Below, piece by piece: positions 24,898 to 34,738 of a DNA stretch of 64,000 nt (positions are counted from its first letter, which is position 1; every line of letters starts with the position of its first letter). Source of the stretch: CAKOSP01 sp044432745 (GTDB taxonomy: Bacteria; Bacillota_I; Bacilli_A; RF39; UBA660); NCBI GenBank assembly GCA_044432745.1, contig JAWXUH010000001.1, forward strand, positions 62,001 to 126,000, written 5' to 3'. Below the pieces are notes generated by a model. The model was not told the origin of the DNA. It worked only from the letters and a program-made list of their open reading frames with translations, and ran no database searches. The translations under genes and the position numbers were made by a program.

Positions 24898-25938
24898 CTA
24901 CTTTGTTAATTTAAAATTTAAATCTAATGAAGTCCAACCTTCTTTTCTTAAATTAAGGTATTCTTCTATTTTTTGATTACTTCTTTTTGATATAGTTGAA
25001 ACTCTTCCCTGATTATGTACATAAGGATTTATATATCTAGTTTTAGATTTTGTATATACGCTATATTTATTAGCAACTTTACCATCACATGACTGAGCTG
25101 ATTCTAGTTTTTCAAAAGTATTAAAAGCTTCTCTTATTTCTTTATCATCACAATTTTTTATTTTCTGTATAACTTCTCTTTCAGATAAAATATATAAATC
25201 ATCAAGAGTAATATATTTTTTCTCTATCATTTCTCTTACTATATCAGCAATAAATTGCATAACCGTTCTATCGTTATCATCAACCCATGATGGCCATAAA
25301 GTTGATATTATATCTATATATTCTTCTGCTATTTCTTTATCTTTAAACATTAATTCTAATTCGTTAAATTCGTTTGTTTCAACTATTATATTTTCATATA
25401 TTTTTTTAATTTTTTCTAAATCCCATACTTTTTTTAATGTCATACCACTTGAAAACGTATATTCTAATCTATCTGCTGATAATTTAGGTGTATCATTGTC
25501 TGCAATTGAGTACATTTTATAATCTACAACATCTTCAAGATTTATTTTATCTCTATCAAGTAATTTTCTAATTTCCATGGAATTTTTTATAATGTCATAA
25601 GTTCTCTCTTCTGTACTTTCTTGATTTTCGCTATCTCCATTCATGAAATCTATACAATGTTTAAAAACTGGTGTGGCTATATCATGAAATAATCCAGATA
25701 ATGTTGCTTTTTTATCTTTTGTAAAATTCCATATTACTAATGCAACACCTATGCTATGCGTTAAATTAGAATAAAAATATGGTATATCATACATTCCAGA
25801 ATAATCTGTACCACATCCAATGCTTATTTCATTTATTCTTTGCATTTCAGATGTCTGTATGTAATCATCCAACCATTTCGGATAATCATTACATAGAATA
25901 TTTAAATATTCTTTTACCATTGTTTCTTCAGTTTTCAT
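24898..25938 (-). CDS. HD-domain phosphohydrolase
   Basis: 346 residues with a metal-dependent HD hydrolase domain: His61 in LTHSIGV, His85-Asp86 in GLFHDIATPVFKHCID, and Asp156 in LSADRLEYTF. This is the H...HD...D pattern of the superfamily that includes dGTPases and nucleotidases. The C-terminal 150 residues have no recognised motif. RBS AAAGGAG precedes the ATG and the gene lies one base after the stop of the 25940 membrane protein, so the two are an operon. Substrate unknown. Confidence 0.85.
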   Translation of the reverse strand: MKTEETMVKEYLNILCNDYPKWLDDYIQTSEMQRINEISIGCGTDYSGMYDIPYFYSNLTHSIGVALVIWNFTKDKKATLSGLFHDIATPVFKHCIDFMNGDSENQESTEERTYDIIKNSMEIRKLLDRDKINLEDVVDYKMYSIADNDTPKLSADRLEYTFSSGMTLKKVWDLEKIKKIYENIIVETNEFNELELMFKDKEIAEEYIDIISTLWPSWVDDNDRTVMQFIADIVREMIEKKYITLDDLYILSEREVIQKIKNCDDKEIREAFNTFEKLESAQSCDGKVANKYSVYTKSKTRYINPYVHNQGRVSTISKRSNQKIEEYLNLRKEGWTSLDLNFKLTK

Positions 25939-25939
25939 A

Positions 25940-26602
25940 TTAAATCTCCTTTTCTTTATTTGAAAATATAGTGTGGATTATAATTGCTATACTAACTAGT
26001 ATAAGTAATATATTTATAAAAATAATTACCGAAAATGATTGATATACATAATTAAATACTTGTACTGGATTAATTGAATTTGCTAAAGTATTTATCATCG
26101 TTATATTAACAGTACCTAACATAAAAGCAAATGTATTTTTTAGAAGTATACCTTTTTTCAATCTACTTTTAAATAACTTTTCGTTAATAATGTCTTCTTT
26201 TTCGTGTAATACCATTATAGTAGGTAATATTATAAATAAAATTACTAAAAAGAAAAATGATATTTTAGAATCTATCTTTTTTACTACTGAGTCACTAGGA
26301 TCGGTACTCGAATATAATATCTCTATTTCGCTTCCTGTAGTTGGTTTTGCACTTTCATTAATGTCTGATACTATAAAGTATTGTTCACCATCAACTTCGT
26401 AGCTATACGTAAGTTGATATATTTCTAAATTTTCTTCTTTATCTGATTCTATCACTGTTACAGATTCTAACGTTGCTACTACACTCAAATAACCTTCAGT
26501 ATTTGATTCTATAGTTAAAGTTTTAGAAAAAAATATTCCTAATATAAACATCATTATAAGTATAGATATTACATATGTATATTTTTGTTTTTTTTCTTCC
26601 AT
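25940..26602 (-). CDS. DUF3592-like membrane protein
   Basis: 220 residues. An N-terminal membrane helix (11-27) is followed by a beta-rich extracytoplasmic part with YQLTYSYEVDGEQYFIVSD and GSEIEILYSSTDPSDSVV, the pattern of DUF3592 proteins, then three more hydrophobic segments at about 113-132, 153-175 and 185-210. RBS AAGGAAGGAAA. Probably co-transcribed with the HD hydrolase. Function unknown. Confidence 0.7.
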   Translation of the reverse strand: MEEKKQKYTYVISILIMMFILGIFFSKTLTIESNTEGYLSVVATLESVTVIESDKEENLEIYQLTYSYEVDGEQYFIVSDINESAKPTTGSEIEILYSSTDPSDSVVKKIDSKISFFFLVILFIILPTIMVLHEKEDIINEKLFKSRLKKGILLKNTFAFMLGTVNITMINTLANSINPVQVFNYVYQSFSVIIFINILLILVSIAIIIHTIFSNKEKEI

Positions 26603-26707
26603 TTTATTTTCCTTCCTTTTAAATTTAATATTCTTGTTTATTTTTCGAGGCGATATAATTGATATAATGATAAGTATTTTATTTTACTAGAACTATTTTT
26701 AGTTCTA

Positions 26708-27769
26708 CTATTTTTTTATCATTAAATTTATTTCTTTTTTTAACGTTTCTATTATTTCTTCTTGTGGTACTTTTTTGATAATTTCACCTTTTTTAAATAA
26801 AATTCCATCATTAATTCCACCTGCTATACCTATATCAGCTTCCCTTGCTTCTCCTGGACCATTTACACAACAACCCATAACAGCTACCGTTATATCACTT
26901 TCAATAGTTTCTAAAAATTCTTCTACTTGTTTTGCTAAATCTATTAAGTTAATTCTAGTTCTTCCACAAGTAGGACATGCTATTAACGTTGGTTTATTTT
27001 TGTATAAACTACAATCTTTTAATATTTCTTTAGCTACTTTTATTTCTTTTATTGGATCATCAGATAATGATACTCTAATTGTATTACCTATTTGACTTCT
27101 TAACATGACACCTAAACCTATACTTGATTTGATAGTACCACTAAACTCTGTTCCTGCTTCTGTTATACCTAAATGAAGTGGACAATCAAATTCTTTTGCA
27201 GCTTCTAAATAACTTTCAATACATAAATCTAAATTCGATGCTTTTAGTGATACTATGTAATTTTTAAAATCTAATTTTTCTAAGATTTCAACATGCCTTT
27301 TAGCACTCTCTACCATTGCTTTTGCTGTTGGTTTTTTATATTTTTTTAATAAATCTTTTTCAAGTGATCCTGCATTAACACCAATTCTAATTGGAATATT
27401 TTTTTCTTTACATCTATCAACTACCAATCTTACTTTATCTTCACTTCCAATATTACCAGGATTAATCCTTATTTTATCTACTCCAGATTCTATAGCTTCT
27501 ATCGCTAATTTATAATCAAAATGAATATCTGCAACTATTGGGATATTTATTTTTTTCTTTATTTCTTTTATAGCTCTTGCATCTTCAATATCTAAACATG
27601 CCACTCTTATAATTTGACAACCAGCTTTTTCTAGTTCATTTATCTGCTTAACTGTTGCATCTATTTCTTTAGTCTTTGTATTACACATAGACTGGATAAC
27701 TACATTATTTGTACCTCCTATTTCTACATTTCCTACTAAAACTTTTCTTGTATTAACTCTTTTAATCAT
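26708..27769 (-). CDS. ispG: 4-hydroxy-3-methylbut-2-enyl diphosphate synthase (IspG)
   Basis: 353-residue [4Fe-4S] enzyme of the MEP isoprenoid pathway, converting MEcPP to HMBPP. It starts IKRVNTRKVLVGNVEIGG, has VADIHFDYKLAIEAI, RINPGNIG, and the C-terminal cluster-binding segment CPTCGRTRINL plus CCVNGPGEA. RBS AGAGG upstream. It shows that the organism makes isoprenoids by the MEP route. The radical SAM gene lies 20 bases upstream on the same strand. Confidence 0.97.
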   Translation of the reverse strand: MIKRVNTRKVLVGNVEIGGTNNVVIQSMCNTKTKEIDATVKQINELEKAGCQIIRVACLDIEDARAIKEIKKKINIPIVADIHFDYKLAIEAIESGVDKIRINPGNIGSEDKVRLVVDRCKEKNIPIRIGVNAGSLEKDLLKKYKKPTAKAMVESAKRHVEILEKLDFKNYIVSLKASNLDLCIESYLEAAKEFDCPLHLGITEAGTEFSGTIKSSIGLGVMLRSQIGNTIRVSLSDDPIKEIKVAKEILKDCSLYKNKPTLIACPTCGRTRINLIDLAKQVEEFLETIESDITVAVMGCCVNGPGEAREADIGIAGGINDGILFKKGEIIKKVPQEEIIETLKKEINLMIKK

Positions 27770-27789
27770 AGTTTACCTCTTTTAACATT

Positions 27790-28866
27790 TTATTTTTTTA
27801 ATTTTATATCTTCCCATACTATCTCTTTTTGATAGGGTTTATATGACATACATAAAGGTATTAATTTTTTTGATTCTATTACTTGATTATAGCATAACTC
27901 GTCTTCTTTTAAACTACCTAGTTTTAAAGTTTCGTTATTAGAATTTATATTCCATAATATTTTTTCACTATCAAATCTTGCTACACATTCATCTGTTCCT
28001 ATTGTAAAAGCACATACCTTAATTTGATTATTTGGCATTATTAATGCTCTTTCTCCCATATCAACTGGACAATAAAAATATTTATCTTTATTTAATTTAA
28101 CTTTATCTTTTTCTATTCCTCTCATAGGTAATCTTACATTTACTGAGTAATCATTATTTAAAACTTTTTCTATTACTACATCGTAAATATCTCTCCATAC
28201 GTCTAAATTTATATCCGTATTATCTATCCAGCTATCTCTGTCTACTCCAACTTTTAGTATTGGATGAAAATTAATCGTATTTATTTTTAATAATTCACTA
28301 AATTTTATCATACTATCTATATTCTCTAGACCACTTATTTGATCCTTGCAAGTATAACTGTGGATACAACACGTTATTTGTACATTATATCCTAATTCTA
28401 CTGCATACTTTATATTATTTATAGCGTTGTCATAACTACCTTTTCCTCTTACTATGTCATTACACTTTGCATCATGTCCATCTAGACTAAAAGTTATTTC
28501 ATCTAACAATTTTATGTTAGTATCTTCTAAAAAGGATTTATTAAATTGTCCATTTGTATCAATTCTAATATATTTGTACCCTATTTCTTTAACACTCTTT
28601 ATTACGTCAGATAAAGTTTTATTATTTTTTTTATCATAATATATACTAGGCTCTCCACCTAAAAAAGAAATTTTATATGCTCCATATTTTTTAAATTCTT
28701 TTAACAACTTTATCATTGTATTATAATCTAAATCACTTGATGTTTTATCTAGCAGAGGTTTATATAAACATTGTTTACAGTTTAACTGGCATCTATTTGT
28801 AACATAAACAAATACTTGTTTTATTTTATTATCAAAATATAATTTAACTTCATTATCAATTTCCAT
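27790..28866 (-). CDS. Radical SAM protein with cysteine-rich C-terminal (SPASM-like) domain
   Basis: 358 residues from ATG 28866; an ATG six bases upstream is too close to AAGGA. The radical SAM [4Fe-4S] motif CQLNCKQC (Cys26, 30, 33) is followed by FLGGEPS. The C-terminal third holds CPVDMGERALIMPNNQIKVC, DECVARF, DELCYN and PLCMSY, resembling the auxiliary-cluster (SPASM/twitch) region of peptide- and enzyme-modifying radical SAM proteins. No small precursor peptide is obvious next to it. Substrate unknown; it may share a transcript with ispG. Confidence 0.85.
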   Translation of the reverse strand: MEIDNEVKLYFDNKIKQVFVYVTNRCQLNCKQCLYKPLLDKTSSDLDYNTMIKLLKEFKKYGAYKISFLGGEPSIYYDKKNNKTLSDVIKSVKEIGYKYIRIDTNGQFNKSFLEDTNIKLLDEITFSLDGHDAKCNDIVRGKGSYDNAINNIKYAVELGYNVQITCCIHSYTCKDQISGLENIDSMIKFSELLKINTINFHPILKVGVDRDSWIDNTDINLDVWRDIYDVVIEKVLNNDYSVNVRLPMRGIEKDKVKLNKDKYFYCPVDMGERALIMPNNQIKVCAFTIGTDECVARFDSEKILWNINSNNETLKLGSLKEDELCYNQVIESKKLIPLCMSYKPYQKEIVWEDIKLKK

Positions 28867-29026
28867 ACACATCTATCCTTCATTTCTTTCATTATAACAT
28901 ATTTATATATTTATTTATCCAAATATATTTCATTGATTAACTTGTTATATTTGTGTATACTTCATTGATAAGTTATAGAAAAAAAATTAATAACATAAAA
29001 AAAGAAAAAGATATATATTGAATATA

Positions 29027-31354
29027 TTATTTTCTTTTTCTTTTACTAGTTTTTACTACTTTCCTTTTTTTCTTTTTCTTTTGTTGTAAAATTCTTTTTT
29101 TCTTTTTAGCTAAATTATTTAGCTTAATTGATTTAATATTCTTTTTTGATTTTTTGTCATTTAATTGGCTTAAAATATACAATATTTGAGGTAATACTAT
29201 CAATACAAGTATGATTGATATAAATGTTCCTCTTCCAATACATAAACCTAAAGTTTTTATTATTGTATTAGAACTTACATTATATAAAACTAAACCAGCT
29301 ATTGTTAATATACTTCCAGATGTTATTATAGTAGGAAATGCTTCATTTAATGCTACTGTTATTGCATCTTTGTAATTCATCTCCTCACATAAAGTTTTGT
29401 ATCTATTAGTTATTACTATTGCATAATCTATATTTGCTCCCATTTGAATAGCTGATACTATCAAATAACCAATAAAATATAAACCTACTCCAAATATATA
29501 TGGAAATGCAAAATTAATAAAGATTGCAGATTGTATAACTACGATCATACTTACTGCTATATATATAGATTTAAATGTAAATAATAATATTATTGTAATT
29601 AATAAGATAGATATTATACTTATTATTTTATTATCTATTTTAAATGCATTAGACAATTCATAACTATTAACAGAATTTCCTACTAAATAATTTTCTTCGT
29701 AATAATTATTAGTTATGTCTTGAATATCTTCTATTAAAAAATATGTTTCTTCACCTTCTATTGGTAAATTTACATTTAAAATTATTCTACTATAGTTTTC
29801 TGATTCAAATGTATTTTCTAATGATTCAATTTGATTAAAATAATACGTAATTATTGTAACTTCTTTATCACCAAGTGACATATGTTCATTTTCTATATTA
29901 GAGTATAAGAAATATACTAAATTATATACTGATATGCTATATTCACTTGAAAAAGTATCTTCTAATGCTGATGCATATGCTGCGTATATATTATATACAA
30001 TTTCTTCATCTATATTCAATAAAACTGCTGCTTTACTATATGTTAGTTCTGTTTGAATTGTTATATTTTCATATATTTCTAATGTATTATAACTTAACAC
30101 AGACTCAATATTATCTAAATAATTTAACTCTTTTGTATAACGCAGTTCACTTTCTATATCATCATTGGGAACTAATACTATAATACTATTTGACATTCCA
30201 AATGTATTTTCAATATTTAATATTTGATTTTTATATTCTTCACTTGCTCCACCTTCGTAGAACTCGTAATTAGTTTCATATGATAATATTCCTGCTAATA
30301 TTGTTATTATAATAAACAAAGGTAATACTACATATCTTGATTTAATTGATACCTTACTTATTTTTTCTATATTAGGAATATAATTTTTATGTCTAGTTTT
30401 TTCTATTAATTTATCAAATAACATTATTAATGCTGGCATTAATGTAAATACTGCTAATAAACTTATTAATATTGATTTAATTAATACTTTTGATAAATCT
30501 GCTCCTATAGAATATGTCATAAATGATAACGCTACTAAACTAAATATAGTCGTTAAACTACTTGATAATATTTCTGGTATAGCTTTTGACAACGCTAACT
30601 TACATGATTTCTCTGAATTTAATTTTTCTCTTTCTTCTGTATATCTATGTATCAAAATTAATGCATAATCTATTGCTAATGCTAATTGTAATATTACTGC
30701 AACTGCGTTTGATATAAAAGATATTTCTCCAAATAAGAAATTTGTCCCCATATTTACAATTGCAGCTACTGCAAATACAATGAGTAATACTGGTATTTCA
30801 CCAAACGATTTAGATGTTAACGTAACTATTAGTAATATTAGAATTACAACTATAACTAATATTACAACCATATCGTTATTTAACCCTTCAATATCACCTT
30901 GATACAAAGTTGAATTTATAGATATTTCATAATCTTGCAACTCATCTTTTATAGTTTCCATTACTTTTAACGCATCTTCTGCTTGATTACTTTCAAACGT
31001 TATATTATATAATGCTTTTTCATCTTTATAATTTGTTTCAGTACTATTAAAAACTACTGACAATATACCATCTTGATTTAATATATCTTCATATATTAAT
31101 TCTGCATCTTCTAAAGAGATTTCTTCTAACATAACATTAGCAGTTATATTAGGATTATCAAACTCTTTATCCATTACTTCTACACCAGTTTTTGTTAATG
31201 AATCATCATCTAAATAACTTAACAAATCATCTTGAATATTTACTAAATCCATTGTGTATATTGATGCAATACTTAATATTAAAAAAAGTACAACGAATAT
31301 TTTTCTATTATTTACTATAATTTCAGATATTTTATAATACTTATTTTTTTTCAT
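29027..31354 (-). CDS. MMPL/RND-superfamily exporter
   Basis: 775 residues. Layout is one N-terminal helix (17-35), a large extracytoplasmic domain, six helices (about 155-315), a second extracytoplasmic domain and six more helices (about 575-730), the MMPL pattern of proton-driven lipid or drug exporters. Family-like stretches are LALAIDYALILIHRYTEER and SAIQMGANIDYAIVITNRYK in the two halves. The last 45 residues are an extremely lysine/arginine-rich cytoplasmic tail. RBS AAAGGAAG. Cargo cannot be inferred. Confidence 0.9.
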   Translation of the reverse strand: MKKNKYYKISEIIVNNRKIFVVLFLILSIASIYTMDLVNIQDDLLSYLDDDSLTKTGVEVMDKEFDNPNITANVMLEEISLEDAELIYEDILNQDGILSVVFNSTETNYKDEKALYNITFESNQAEDALKVMETIKDELQDYEISINSTLYQGDIEGLNNDMVVILVIVVILILLIVTLTSKSFGEIPVLLIVFAVAAIVNMGTNFLFGEISFISNAVAVILQLALAIDYALILIHRYTEEREKLNSEKSCKLALSKAIPEILSSSLTTIFSLVALSFMTYSIGADLSKVLIKSILISLLAVFTLMPALIMLFDKLIEKTRHKNYIPNIEKISKVSIKSRYVVLPLFIIITILAGILSYETNYEFYEGGASEEYKNQILNIENTFGMSNSIIVLVPNDDIESELRYTKELNYLDNIESVLSYNTLEIYENITIQTELTYSKAAVLLNIDEEIVYNIYAAYASALEDTFSSEYSISVYNLVYFLYSNIENEHMSLGDKEVTIITYYFNQIESLENTFESENYSRIILNVNLPIEGEETYFLIEDIQDITNNYYEENYLVGNSVNSYELSNAFKIDNKIISIISILLITIILLFTFKSIYIAVSMIVVIQSAIFINFAFPYIFGVGLYFIGYLIVSAIQMGANIDYAIVITNRYKTLCEEMNYKDAITVALNEAFPTIITSGSILTIAGLVLYNVSSNTIIKTLGLCIGRGTFISIILVLIVLPQILYILSQLNDKKSKKNIKSIKLNNLAKKKKRILQQKKKKKRKVVKTSKRKRK

Positions 31355-31439
31355 TTAATCACTTCCTTTGAATTAATATTATATATTTTTATATTTTTAT
31401 TTTCAAGTGTTTATTCATTGATTTTTATTTTTAAAATTT

Positions 31440-32120
31440 CTACATATGATACTTTCTTTTTCTTGTTATTGGCTTTTCAACAATATTATCTAAATATAAT
31501 CTACTTGATATTTTTTCTAATTCTTCATTATCTTTTATCATTTGTTTTAAAAAATAATGTATTTTGTTAACTGATAATAAAGAACCTCCCAAACAAGCTA
31601 AATTTATAAATAAACGCAACATTGATGTGCTAGAGTTTATTATACTTTCTATAGTAATGACATCCATTTTTTCTAATCCTTCATACATATATACTGAATT
31701 AGAAAGAGAATATCCTAAAAAAAATATTAAATTTTTACTACTTTCAGTTATTTTATTTTCACATAAATTTTTTTCATAATTTGTTCCTACTATAAGCATT
31801 GAATATAATAAATCTATATTTTCTTTTAAAAATTGATTTTCTTCTTTTAGATTGTATTCTTCTAGAATATGATTAAAATCACAATCTTTATACTTTTCTT
31901 TTACATCTCCGTTTTCAAAAAACAGTTCCAACAACTCTTCTATATTATATTCGATTTGATCCCATTTCAATTGATTTTCTTCTTTTTGAAAAGATGCTAT
32001 TTCCTTTTCTTCACCTAATTTAGTAGAGACTATACACTTATTTTTATCCACTTTATATAAAATGGTACCACCAACTTTATTTACATGTATTAAATCTTGA
32101 AATTTATCTCTTATTTCCAT
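31440..32120 (-). CDS. Unknown 226-residue protein
   Basis: Not recognised. Soluble, acidic N-terminal half with an ASFQKEENQLKWDQIEYN stretch, then a helical half containing two weakly hydrophobic segments (LIFFLGYSLSN and FINLACLGGSLL). Very strong RBS (GGGGGG) before the ATG at 32120. Ends in a basic tail TRKRKYHM. Lies between the MMPL exporter and the NPQTG surface protein on the same strand. Confidence 0.65.
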   Translation of the reverse strand: MEIRDKFQDLIHVNKVGGTILYKVDKNKCIVSTKLGEEKEIASFQKEENQLKWDQIEYNIEELLELFFENGDVKEKYKDCDFNHILEEYNLKEENQFLKENIDLLYSMLIVGTNYEKNLCENKITESSKNLIFFLGYSLSNSVYMYEGLEKMDVITIESIINSSTSMLRLFINLACLGGSLLSVNKIHYFLKQMIKDNEELEKISSRLYLDNIVEKPITRKRKYHM

Positions 32121-32156
32121 ATTCCCCCCTGTAAGTTACATATTATATCATATAAT

Positions 32157-32190
32157 AAAAAAACTCGTATATAATTATACAAGTTGTTTT
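32157..32190 (-). terminator. Terminator after the NPQTG protein gene
   Basis: Minus strand AACTTGTATA/TATACGAGTT stem (one mismatch) followed by seven T residues; overlaps the last codons and stop of the 32175 gene. Confidence 0.65.
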
Positions 32191-32945
32191 TTATTTACAT
32201 TTTTTAAAACTAATACTACTGGTAGTAATAATATTATAAATTGAAATATATTTCTTTGTGTTCCTGTTTGAGGATTATCTGTAACATCATCTCCAGCAAT
32301 AGATAATAATGTATTAAAAAAATCATCTGAATTTGTTATTTGAACTTTACTAGTACTTACCATTTTTAAACCATATGTACTTAAATTATTGAAATATGAA
32401 CTACTTCCATATAATTTTATATTATTATCTTGATAATCTACTGTACCATTTTTTAAAGATGTTAATGTACTAAACGCTGTACTGTATCCTGTTTTTGATG
32501 AGAAATTATATAAATAACCCATTATTGCTGTATGCATTAATTCAGTTTCTGATAAATAGTTTTGATCATCTATTTCTACAACTATAGTATCACCTAATGT
32601 AATAGTTATTACATCAAGAGTTTCTAACATTACTCCTGAACCTACACAACTATCAGCATCTGGATCACATTCATAATCAGCAAGTGATTTACTAAAACTT
32701 ATAGTATATACTGTTTTATCACCTGTAGTTTCTTTGCTTACACTACCATCTCCAATTATTTCTTTTGTACCATATTCATCATAATAACTTTCTTTTAATT
32801 CTTCTGAATTAGATTCTATATATTCTTTTAAATAAGTTTCTATTGCACTAGTAACAGTGCTTGAAGTTACTGCTGCATTTACATTTTGTATAAACAACAT
32901 AGAACAAATCGTTATCATACTAACTAACCTTAATTTATTTTTCAT
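32175..32945 (-). CDS. Secreted, cell-wall-anchored protein with NPQTG sorting signal
   Basis: 256 residues. Signal peptide at 1-24 (basic start, hydrophobic core, cleavage near NVNA). The C-terminus has the tripartite sortase signal: NPQTG (about 224-228), hydrophobic FQFIILLLPVVLVL, and the charged tail KNVNKKQLV. The exported part has two nearby cysteines (YECDPDADSC) and beta-rich sequence. A sortase in this genome should attach it to peptidoglycan. RBS AAGGAG. The 45-residue membrane peptide lies 49 bases upstream on the same strand. Confidence 0.82.
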   Translation of the reverse strand: MKNKLRLVSMITICSMLFIQNVNAAVTSSTVTSAIETYLKEYIESNSEELKESYYDEYGTKEIIGDGSVSKETTGDKTVYTISFSKSLADYECDPDADSCVGSGVMLETLDVITITLGDTIVVEIDDQNYLSETELMHTAIMGYLYNFSSKTGYSTAFSTLTSLKNGTVDYQDNNIKLYGSSSYFNNLSTYGLKMVSTSKVQITNSDDFFNTLLSIAGDDVTDNPQTGTQRNIFQFIILLLPVVLVLKNVNKKQLV

Positions 32946-32994
32946 TTTATTCTCCTTTTTATATATTTTTAATATCTATATATTGTATTATTTA

Positions 32995-33132
32995 CTATTT
33001 TGCCATTATGTATGCTGCTATTATAAATCCTAGAACAACAATTCCTACAAATGCATGATACGATATACCACTAATATCTATATTACTAAACGCATATAAT
33101 TTTTTTACAAAATCATCATAAACTTCTACCAT
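32995..33132 (-). CDS. Small membrane protein, 45 residues
   Basis: A short frame (MVEVYDDFVKKLYAFSN at its start) preceded by a perfect AAGGAGG seven bases before the ATG. The N-terminal half is charged and amphipathic; residues about 26-43 form one membrane helix (HAFVGIVVLGFIIAAYIMAK). The strong ribosome site and clean topology argue that it is real. It lies upstream of the NPQTG protein on the same strand and may be co-expressed. Function unknown. Confidence 0.7.
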   Translation of the reverse strand: MVEVYDDFVKKLYAFSNIDISGISYHAFVGIVVLGFIIAAYIMAK

Positions 33133-33246
33133 GATAACCTCCTTAATATTTTAATTATACACTATTTTTTATAATTAATGTAGAGTTTAATTTATAAATA
33201 TACATTCTATACATTTATTTAATAATTTATTAAATAAATGGTAAAT

Positions 33247-33272
33247 AAAAAAATAAAAATATATTATTTTTA
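33247..33272 (-). terminator. Terminator after the DedA-like gene
   Basis: Minus strand TAAAAATA-ATA-TATTTTTA followed by a T run; the stem begins at the stop codon. Confidence 0.6.
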
Positions 33273-33776
33273 TTTTTTTATTTTCTTGTATATAATTGAT
33301 ATTATTACAACTATTATTAGTTCAATGATAACAACTAATATATTTGATATTTCAAAATAGTTTGCTATAGTTTCTGCATAAGCTATTATTCCTATACTTA
33401 TGAATTTTGAAAATAATGCTATCGTTAATAATACTTTTAATTTAATTCCTAGTATAGCAGCTCCAATACATATTACTTCATCTGGTAAAATCGGTAATAT
33501 TAGTAATACTCCTATTGTTAATATTTCATTTTTTTGCATATAATTTTGAAATTTTTTAAATTCTTTTTTTGATCTAAATTTTTTTAAATGCTTATCACTC
33601 ATATAAAACGATAACTTATACATTAAAACAATTCCAAAAAGTATACCTATATAACTTATAATAAAACCTTTAAGTTGACCATATACTGTAACACCATACA
33701 AAACAGTTGTCATTTCAGGTAGAGGCCAACATATAGGTTGAAGTATACATACTAAAATAAATAATATCAATTCCAT
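33270..33776 (-). CDS. DedA/VTT-domain membrane protein
   Basis: 168 residues with four to five membrane segments. The order ICWPLPEMTTVLYG, IGILFGIVLMYKLSFYMS, then LTIGVLLILPILPDEVICIGAAILGIK resembles the VTT (SNARE-associated/DedA) domain: a re-entrant loop rich in Pro followed by a conserved Pro-Asp-Glu region. Such proteins are implicated in undecaprenyl-phosphate or phospholipid translocation. RBS AAAGGAA. Follows the 33803 gene after 26 bases. Confidence 0.8.
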   Translation of the reverse strand: MELILFILVCILQPICWPLPEMTTVLYGVTVYGQLKGFIISYIGILFGIVLMYKLSFYMSDKHLKKFRSKKEFKKFQNYMQKNEILTIGVLLILPILPDEVICIGAAILGIKLKVLLTIALFSKFISIGIIAYAETIANYFEISNILVVIIELIIVVIISIIYKKIKK

Positions 33777-33802
33777 TTTCTATATTCCTTTATTTTATTA
33801 TA

Positions 33803-34687
33803 TCATAAATTATTTTTTTCTACCCTTTTTCTTATAAGTTCTTTTTCTTCTTGAGATATTTTATCTACTTGTAACTTTAATTCTTGATCACTATTGTATT
33901 TAGACCATATATCTAGTATTTCTATGAATTTATTACAATCATCTGTATATATTATTATTTCTAATAAATCTTCAAATTGACTATTTAAAAATATATAATA
34001 TAATTCTTCTTTATTTTTATTACTCTTATTTATATTTTGTTCATACTTAATAAGATACATTGCTTCTTCTATTATTTGTTTCATTAATTCTAGATAGTAT
34101 TGTTCATTATAATATTTTAATACTATTAAACTTTTCATTAAATCTATTAAATATTCTACCTTATCAATTATTAATTCTGTTACATTTTTTAAATATCTAC
34201 CGTCTATGTACTTATTTATCGTATAAAGATCTATTTGATTTCTTATTATTTGTATTTCTTCTAATACTTTACTTAAATCTATTGCATTTGAATATACAAG
34301 TTCTTCTAATTCTTCTAAAAAAGAAAAACTACCTTCAATTTTTTCTGTAAGTAACACTGCTTTTTCATATTTATCTAGTTTATATATATCTAGTGAAACA
34401 TTCAATATATCTATAAGTAATTTTTTCTCACTTTTAGATATTTCTATTATTAAATCTTCATATGTTTTTATATTTTCTACTTTTTCATTTTTTTCTGATA
34501 TATCAAAGTACTTATTATATTTTAAATAATCAGAATACATTACTATTAATATTCCTTTATATTCTTCTTTAAAAAAATTATCTATTGAATAATTTTTACT
34601 ATGTATTAATTTAATGACAAATTCTCTTATCATTTCTTTTATGTTCAAAACTTTACAATTACCAAATTGTAAATAATTATTATTCAT
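33803..34687 (-). CDS. Unknown all-helical 294-residue protein
   Basis: Not recognised. Almost entirely predicted helix, rich in Leu, Ile, Lys and Glu, no signal peptide or long hydrophobic stretch. Contains several acidic-hydrophobic blocks such as EGSFSFLEELEELVYSN. RBS AAAGGAG. Third gene of a same-strand set with 35253-36452 and 34756-35232, separated from them by a probable terminator. Confidence 0.65.
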   Translation of the reverse strand: MNNNYLQFGNCKVLNIKEMIREFVIKLIHSKNYSIDNFFKEEYKGILIVMYSDYLKYNKYFDISEKNEKVENIKTYEDLIIEISKSEKKLLIDILNVSLDIYKLDKYEKAVLLTEKIEGSFSFLEELEELVYSNAIDLSKVLEEIQIIRNQIDLYTINKYIDGRYLKNVTELIIDKVEYLIDLMKSLIVLKYYNEQYYLELMKQIIEEAMYLIKYEQNINKSNKNKEELYYIFLNSQFEDLLEIIIYTDDCNKFIEILDIWSKYNSDQELKLQVDKISQEEKELIRKRVEKNNL

Positions 34688-34738
34688 TTAAATCTCCTTT
34701 TAAATTTTTCAATAGTATAACATATATTTTATTTAAAT

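Noticed and set aside
26689..26709. Perfect hairpin TAGAACTA/TAGTTCTA near the ispG stop
   Set aside because: On the ispG strand no T run follows; only the plus strand would have one, and no plus-strand gene ends there, so I do not call it a terminator.
28900..28990. Two similar CATTGAT-AACTT direct repeats upstream of the radical SAM gene
   Set aside because: Only two copies with imperfect match in AT-rich intergenic DNA; not enough to call an element.
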